Of a stretch of 64,000 bases of DNA, positions 60,252 through 64,000 are shown piece by piece. This DNA comes from Methylorubrum salsuginis. GTDB lineage: Bacteria > Pseudomonadota > Alphaproteobacteria > Rhizobiales > Beijerinckiaceae. The notes below the pieces were generated by a model that saw only the letters and a program-made list of their open reading frames with translations, searched no databases and was not told where the DNA came from. Made by a program: the position numbers and the translations under genes. Every line of letters starts with the position of its first letter. Position 1 is the stretch's first letter. Location of the stretch: NCBI RefSeq assembly GCF_900114375.1, contig NZ_FOSV01000018.1, positions 1-64,000 on the forward strand. The letters run 5' to 3'.

Positions 60252-61808
60252 TCAGGCGGCGTGCGCGGCCGGCTGGGCGAGCGTCCAGTTCCAAGGTAGC
60301 AGGTCGGCCAGCCGCTTGGCGGGGTGATCGGCGATGCGCGTGAGCACGTCGCGCAGGTAGACCTCGGGATTGAGCCGGTTCAGCTTGGCCGTCTCGATCA
60401 GGGTGTAGAAGACGGCCGCGCGCTCGGCCCCGAGGTCGGAACCGGCGAACAGGTAGTTCTTGCGCCCGACCGCCACGCCGCGCAGTGCCCGTTCGGCCGC
60501 GTTGTTGTCGAGCGCGATGCGTCCGTCGTCGAAGGCGCGGGTCAGCGCCAGCCAGCGCGCCAGCATGTAACGCAATGCCTTGGCCAGTTCGGATCGACCC
60601 GGCAACTGGGTCAGGCTCCGTTCCGCCCATACCTTCAGCGCGGCCGCCACCGGCTTCGCGCGGGCCTGTCTCTCATGGGTGCGGGCGTCGGGCGGCTTGC
60701 CGTGCAACTCGCGTTCGATCCCGTAGAGCGCGCCGATCCGCGCCAGCGCCTCCGCGGCCAGCGCCGAGCCGGTCGCGGCATGCACGTCGAAGATCTTGCG
60801 GCGCACGTGCGCCCAGCAGGCCGCCTCGGTGAGTGGGCCGCCCGGTCGGGCCTTCTCGTAGAGCCCGTTGAAGCCGGCATAGCCGTCGGCCACCAGCACG
60901 CCGGAGAAGCCTACCAGATGTGCGAGCGGACGCTCGCCCCGACGGTCGGGCGAGGCGAAGAACACCGCCGCCGGCGGACGGGCGCCACCGTGGGGGCGCT
61001 CGTCGCGCACATAGGTCCAGAGCCGGCCGGTCCGGGTCTTGCCGCTGCCCGGCGCCAGCACCGGGATCGGCGTGTCGTCGCCGTGCAGGACGGCCGAGCC
61101 GGCGATCACCTCCCGGCGCAGGAGATCGACCAGCGGCCTCAAGCTGGCCGCGGTGGCGCCGAGCCAGCCCGAGAGCGTCGAGGTGGCCAGGTCCACCCCG
61201 TCACGGGCATAGATCTCGGCCTGGCGGTAGAGCGGCAGGTGATCGTCGAACTTCGCCACCGCGATGTGGGCAAGCAGTCCGGGTCCGGCCCGCCCGCGGG
61301 GAACGGCGTGGTGAGGCGCGGGCGCCTGCATCACCTGCTCGCAGGCGCGGCAGGCGAAGGCCTCGCGCACGTGGCGCACGACCTTGAAGCGGCCCGGCAC
61401 ATAGTCGAGGCTCTCGGTCACGTCCTCGCCGATCCGGCGCAAGGCCCCGCCGCAGGCCGGGCAGGTGCAGGGGCCGGCATGAACCACGCTCTCGCGTGGC
61501 AGGTGCTCGGGCAGGGCCCGCCGGGCCGGTCTGAGGCGTGCCGCCTCCACCGCCTCGGCCACGACCGGCGCGGCACTCAAGCGCTCGGCCGCGTCGGTCT
61601 CCAGCGCCTCGATGGCCAGTTCGAGCTGCTCGACCCGCTCGCCGAGCTTCTCGGAGGAGGCGCCGAACCGCGCCCGCTTCAGCCGGGCGAGTTCGAAGCG
61701 CAGCTTCTCGATCAGGGTGTCGGCCTGGACCGCCTCGCGCGCCATGCCGACGATCAGACGCTTGAGCGCGTCGACGTCGTCGGGCAGCAGGGCAGGATCG
61801 AGAGCCAC
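60252..61808 (-). CDS. tnpC: IS66-family transposase TnpC
   Basis: A 518-residue DDE transposase. N-terminal leucine-rich region and helix (LIEKLRFELARLKRARFGAS), a zinc-binding CTCPACGGALRRIGE and CRACEQV, then the catalytic core: VLHGDDTPIPVL, VADGYAGFNGLYE, ACWAHVRRKIFD and DNNAAERALR, followed by the IS66 C-terminal domain (YTLIETAKLNRLNPEVYL). Full length and apparently intact. Confidence 0.95.
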   Translation of the reverse strand: MALDPALLPDDVDALKRLIVGMAREAVQADTLIEKLRFELARLKRARFGASSEKLGERVEQLELAIEALETDAAERLSAAPVVAEAVEAARLRPARRALPEHLPRESVVHAGPCTCPACGGALRRIGEDVTESLDYVPGRFKVVRHVREAFACRACEQVMQAPAPHHAVPRGRAGPGLLAHIAVAKFDDHLPLYRQAEIYARDGVDLATSTLSGWLGATAASLRPLVDLLRREVIAGSAVLHGDDTPIPVLAPGSGKTRTGRLWTYVRDERPHGGARPPAAVFFASPDRRGERPLAHLVGFSGVLVADGYAGFNGLYEKARPGGPLTEAACWAHVRRKIFDVHAATGSALAAEALARIGALYGIERELHGKPPDARTHERQARAKPVAAALKVWAERSLTQLPGRSELAKALRYMLARWLALTRAFDDGRIALDNNAAERALRGVAVGRKNYLFAGSDLGAERAAVFYTLIETAKLNRLNPEVYLRDVLTRIADHPAKRLADLLPWNWTLAQPAAHAA

Positions 61809-61882
61809 GCCAACAGCTTAGGCCTTGCTGAAGGCGCTCGCCACATCCATGCGCCCGGACGCTGCCGCCTCGGTAGTCTACC

Positions 61883-62230
61883 TCAGCCCGCGATCCTCGG
61901 CCGGTCGGTGCGCAGCGGCGTGCGCCAGTCGATGCCCTCCAGCAGCATGGCGAGTTGGGCCGGCGTCAGCGCCGCCGCGGCCCCGGCGGTGGCCGGCCAG
62001 ACGAAGCGGCCCTTCTCCAGGCGCTTGGCGAACAGGCACAAGCCCTGGCCGTCCCACCACAGCACCTTGATCAGGTGCCCCTGCCGCCCGCGGAACACGA
62101 AGGCCTGCCCCGAGAACGGATCGCGGGAGAGATGGTCCTGCACGAGCGCGGCCAGACCGTCGAAGCCCTTGCGCATGTCGGTGTGTCCGGTGGCCAGCTA
62201 GACGCGCGAGCCGGACGGGACCGGGATCAT
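61883..62230 (-). pseudogene. tnpB: IS66-family TnpB with an in-frame TAG
   Basis: IS66 Orf2/TnpB normally begins MIPVPSGVRVWLATGHTDMR. Here ATG 62230 gives MIPVPSGSRV and then TAG (62200-62198) in place of the Trp codon, followed by LATGHTDMRKGFDG. The rest (VFRGRQGHLIKVLWWDGQGL, split at 20) is intact to 61883. An internal ATG at 62176 could still produce a 97-residue form. The start overlaps the tnpA stop (ATGA). Confidence 0.8.
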
Positions 62231-62598
62231 CGGTGAAGCAGCGCCGCGATCACGCCCTGCAGCAGCGCCAGGTCCGCCCCAGCTTCGGCCCGCAGCCGGT
62301 GACCGCCGGCCAGCTCGATCTCGACGACGCCCGACCCGGCCGGCCTCTCGGCGGTCGCAGCGGCGGGAGGCGGCAGGGCGAGCGGGACGAAGGTCGGCGG
62401 GGCGGAGGGCGTCCGGGCCTGCTGCTCGGCCAGCACGGCGCGCCGCCAGCGGAACAGCAGGCTGGAATGCAGGCCGTGTCGACGCGCCACCGCCGAGGCG
62501 GTCGTGGCGGGATCGTCCGCCTCGGCCAGGATGGCGCGCTTCTGCTCGGGCGACCAGCTTCGGCGCGTGCCGGCGACGATGATGTGAGGATTGGTCAT
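62227..62598 (-). CDS. tnpA: IS66-family accessory protein TnpA
   Basis: A 123-residue protein with an N-terminal transposase-8-type HTH (RRSWSPEQKRAILAEADD, SAVARRHGLHSSLLFRWRR) and a C-terminal VEIELAGGHRLRAEAGADL. It is the first gene of the IS66 operon and is coupled to tnpB. ATG 62598 is chosen over an in-frame GTG/ATG at 62610. Confidence 0.88.
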   Translation of the reverse strand: MTNPHIIVAGTRRSWSPEQKRAILAEADDPATTASAVARRHGLHSSLLFRWRRAVLAEQQARTPSAPPTFVPLALPPPAAATAERPAGSGVVEIELAGGHRLRAEAGADLALLQGVIAALLHR

Positions 62599-62681
62599 AG
62601 GTCCAGACACAGGGCCGATACAGCGTCATCCGACGCCAGTTCCTGTATCCAGAGCGGAGCGCTACCCACACAAGGCGGCCG

Positions 62682-63377
62682 TCACCGAGCGCTTACGAGC
62701 GTGTAGAAGATCTCACCGTTCAACAGCTCGTCTCGTAGTCGTGCGTTGAAGCTCTCAACGTAACCGTTCTCCCATGGCGAGCCGGGTGCGATGTAGGCTG
62801 TTCTGGCGCCGACACCGGTGATCCAGGCTTGCACCGACTTGGCGATGAACTCCGGACCGTTGTCCGAGCGGATATGGCCGGGCACGCCGCGCAGGATGAA
62901 CAAGTCAGACAGCACGTCGATCACGTCCGCCGCCTTGAGCTTGCGTGCGACGCGGATCGCCAAGCACTCGCGCGTGAACTCATCGACCACGTTCAGCATC
63001 CGGAACTTGCGGCCCTCGTGCGTGCGGGCTTCGACAAAGTCGTAGGACCAGACGTGATCGCGATGCTCCGCCCGCAGTCGCAGGCAGGAACCATCCCCGT
63101 CCCAAATGCGGCCGCGCTTGGGCTGCCGAGCCGGGATCTTCAGCCCCTCGCGCCGCCAGATCCGCTCGACCCGCTTGTCGTTGACCAGCCAGCCGGCCGC
63201 CTTCAGCAAGGCGCTGATCTTCCGATAGCCGTAGCGACCATACCGCTCCGCCAACTCGACGAGATCGGCTGTGAGAGCGGCCTCGTCGTTTCTCCCCCGC
63301 GGCGCCTTGCGCTGCGTCGAGCGATGCTGCCCGAGCGCCCGGCAGGCCCGGCGCTCGGACACCTTCATCGTCTGCAC
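62682..63377 (-). pseudogene. IS3-family OrfB, 5' fragment cut by IS66
   Basis: The N-terminal and catalytic part of the IS3 integrase-like transposase: RYGRYGYRKISALLKAAGW, the DDE residues in WSYDFVEAR, SDNGPEF and ENGYVESFNARL, then DELLNGEIFYTL. IS66 DNA follows and supplies a stop at 62682. It is normally made as an OrfAB fusion by -1 frameshifting from orfA. Confidence 0.9.
62697..62704 (+). repeat. 8-bp target-site duplication of IS66, right copy
   Basis: GAGCGTGT, identical to 60217-60224. Confidence 0.9.
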
Positions 63378-63412
63378 GATGTGCTCGACACACGCTCGTC
63401 GGCGCGCGGGGC

Positions 63413-63691
63413 TCAGAAGTTTCCCTTTGCCGCCTCCTGCAGGATCAACTTGTCGAGCGTGAGGTCGGCAATCGCCCTACGCAGCCGCTGGTTCTCGACC
63501 TCCAAATCCTTCATCCGCCGGACCTGATCCCTCTTTAGGCCGCCGAACTCCTTGCGCCAGCGATAGTACGTCACCTCGGTCACACCGAGGGCTCGGATCA
63601 CATCGGCTACGCTCTGGCCCTGCACGATCAACACGTCCGCCTGCCGCAGCTTGGCGACCACATCCTCGGGCTTGTGTCGCTTCGTTCCCAT
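63413..63691 (-). CDS. IS3-family OrfA
   Basis: A 92-residue DNA-binding protein: HKPEDVVAKLRQADVLIVQG, VADVIRALGVTEVTYYRWRK (HTH) and a leucine zipper-like KDLEVENQRLRRAIADL. Near its 3' end the minus strand has the slippery heptamer G GGA AAC (63425-63419), in the correct phase for -1 slippage into orfB; the orfA stop follows 4 bases later at 63415-63413. ATG 63691. Confidence 0.9.
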   Translation of the reverse strand: MGTKRHKPEDVVAKLRQADVLIVQGQSVADVIRALGVTEVTYYRWRKEFGGLKRDQVRRMKDLEVENQRLRRAIADLTLDKLILQEAAKGNF

Positions 63692-63848
63692 CTGTCCGTC
63701 CTCGTCCTGGCTCGAAAGCCATACCTCAGGGCGGACCACTTCCATGGGGGCGGATCACCTCGCCAGCCTCGCCGGGTTGCATCCCGCCGGCCGTCGGCGG
63801 AGGTTGCCAAGCAACTGGGGGATGTACTGCCGTCCCGGAGAGCACGCC

Positions 63849-64000
63849 ATGACCCAACCGGACATGCTGCCTCGCGCTGTCGAGACCGTCCTCACTGACT
63901 ACCTGGAGCGCCTGGATGCAGAGCGGGTGCCGTCGCTCCATGGTCTCTACCTTGTCGGCTCGGTCGCGCTGGACGATTTCCGGGCCGGTGCGAGCGACAT
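63849..64000 (+). CDS. Nucleotidyltransferase-domain protein, N-terminal part (runs off the window)
   Basis: ATG 63849 with CGGAGAG upstream opens a frame of 50 residues: MTQPDMLPRAVETVLTDYLE and LHGLYLVGSVALDDFRAG. The GSVALDDF block is the GSxxxxD nucleotidyl-binding motif of AadA-like aminoglycoside adenylyltransferases and related proteins. Whether it confers resistance cannot be told from this fragment. Confidence 0.6.
   Translation, partial: MTQPDMLPRAVETVLTDYLERLDAERVPSLHGLYLVGSVALDDFRAGASD

Larger units (their letters stand above)
60225..62696 (-). mobile_element. IS66-family insertion sequence
   Basis: A 2472-bp element with inverted ends GTAAGCGCTCGGTGA (60225-60239, and its complement at 62682-62696), flanked by the 8-bp duplication GAGCGTGT. 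It carries tnpA, tnpB and tnpC on the minus strand in the usual order and has inserted into orfB of an IS3-family element. Confidence 0.92.
59994..63757 (-). mobile_element. IS3-family insertion sequence, interrupted by IS66
   Basis: Imperfect terminal inverted repeats TGATCGGCCCCCAC (59994 onward) and, on the minus strand, TGATCCGCCCCCAT (63757 backward) bound an element with orfA and orfB on the minus strand. Removing the nested IS66 and one target copy leaves about 1284 bp, a normal IS3 size. No target-site duplication is evident (left flank gcc, right flank cct), so one edge may have been rearranged. Confidence 0.8.

Noticed and set aside
60324..62201. 625-codon plus-strand open frame across the IS66 element
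   Set aside because: Antisense to tnpC and tnpB, which have clear motifs; no domain content of its own.

Overview
The window looks like part of a large, high-GC plasmid (or a chromosome carrying an integrated plasmid) from an alphaproteobacterium, most likely Methylobacterium/Methylorubrum or a near relative in the Hyphomicrobiales. The reasons are the repABC-type replication genes (known only from Alphaproteobacteria), a bcs operon of the bcsN/bcsS type, a quinoprotein-dehydrogenase-associated SoxYZ-like carrier, and a rhizobial-style VirB/VirD4 conjugation system. The genus is inferred from gene content, not from a database search.

Layout. Positions 1-311 hold the 5' end of an IS1182-type transposase. 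Positions 656-11595 hold a tightly overlapping cellulose operon: bcsS, bcsA, bcsB, bcsZ, a TPR protein, bcsN and a receiver-HPt protein. Positions 12365-17679 hold a decaying plasmid island: an ArdC-like antirestriction protein, a small unknown gene, a frameshifted ParB-like gene, a stub resembling a strawberry-notch helicase, and a frameshifted DUF2493 gene. Positions 17727-19233 hold an iteron array followed by a RepA_C-type initiator, that is, a complete iteron replicon. Positions 19360-23222 hold a repABC replicon in the unusual order repC-repA-repB, with a candidate antisense RNA and two perfect parS palindromes. Positions 24048-27953 hold DUF736, small genes and a second parA-parB pair. 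Positions 28492-30174 hold a candidate oriT, a MobC-like protein and a MOBP relaxase. Positions 30505-34139 hold cargo: a Crp/Fnr regulator divergent from a SoxYZ-like carrier, a CXXCW rhodanese-like protein, a thioredoxin and CcdA. Positions 34671-47408 (minus strand) hold virB1-virB11 with an EexN lipoprotein, virD4 and an LPD7 protein.

From 47734 onward the window turns into a patchwork: Lrp and XRE regulators, a dead resolvase, an ECF sigma/anti-sigma pair next to a fasciclin protein, a soluble triple-PAS chemoreceptor, and a GAF-PAS-GGDEF enzyme paired with a GAF-EAL enzyme. Several copies of two interspersed repeat families are scattered among these genes. The right end holds an IS3-family element (59994-63757) interrupted by an IS66-family element (60225-62696) with a perfect 8-bp target duplication. 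The start of a nucleotidyltransferase gene runs off the end.

How the parts fit. The replication, partition, oriT, relaxase and secretion genes together would make a self-transmissible element with two replication systems and two partition systems. The cellulose operon and the c-di-GMP turnover enzymes are functionally linked in principle, because c-di-GMP normally activates BcsA, but the BcsA here seems to lack the c-di-GMP-binding residues. The thiol-redox cargo looks like a self-contained periplasmic reductant relay with its own regulator. No tRNA, rRNA or CRISPR array was seen.
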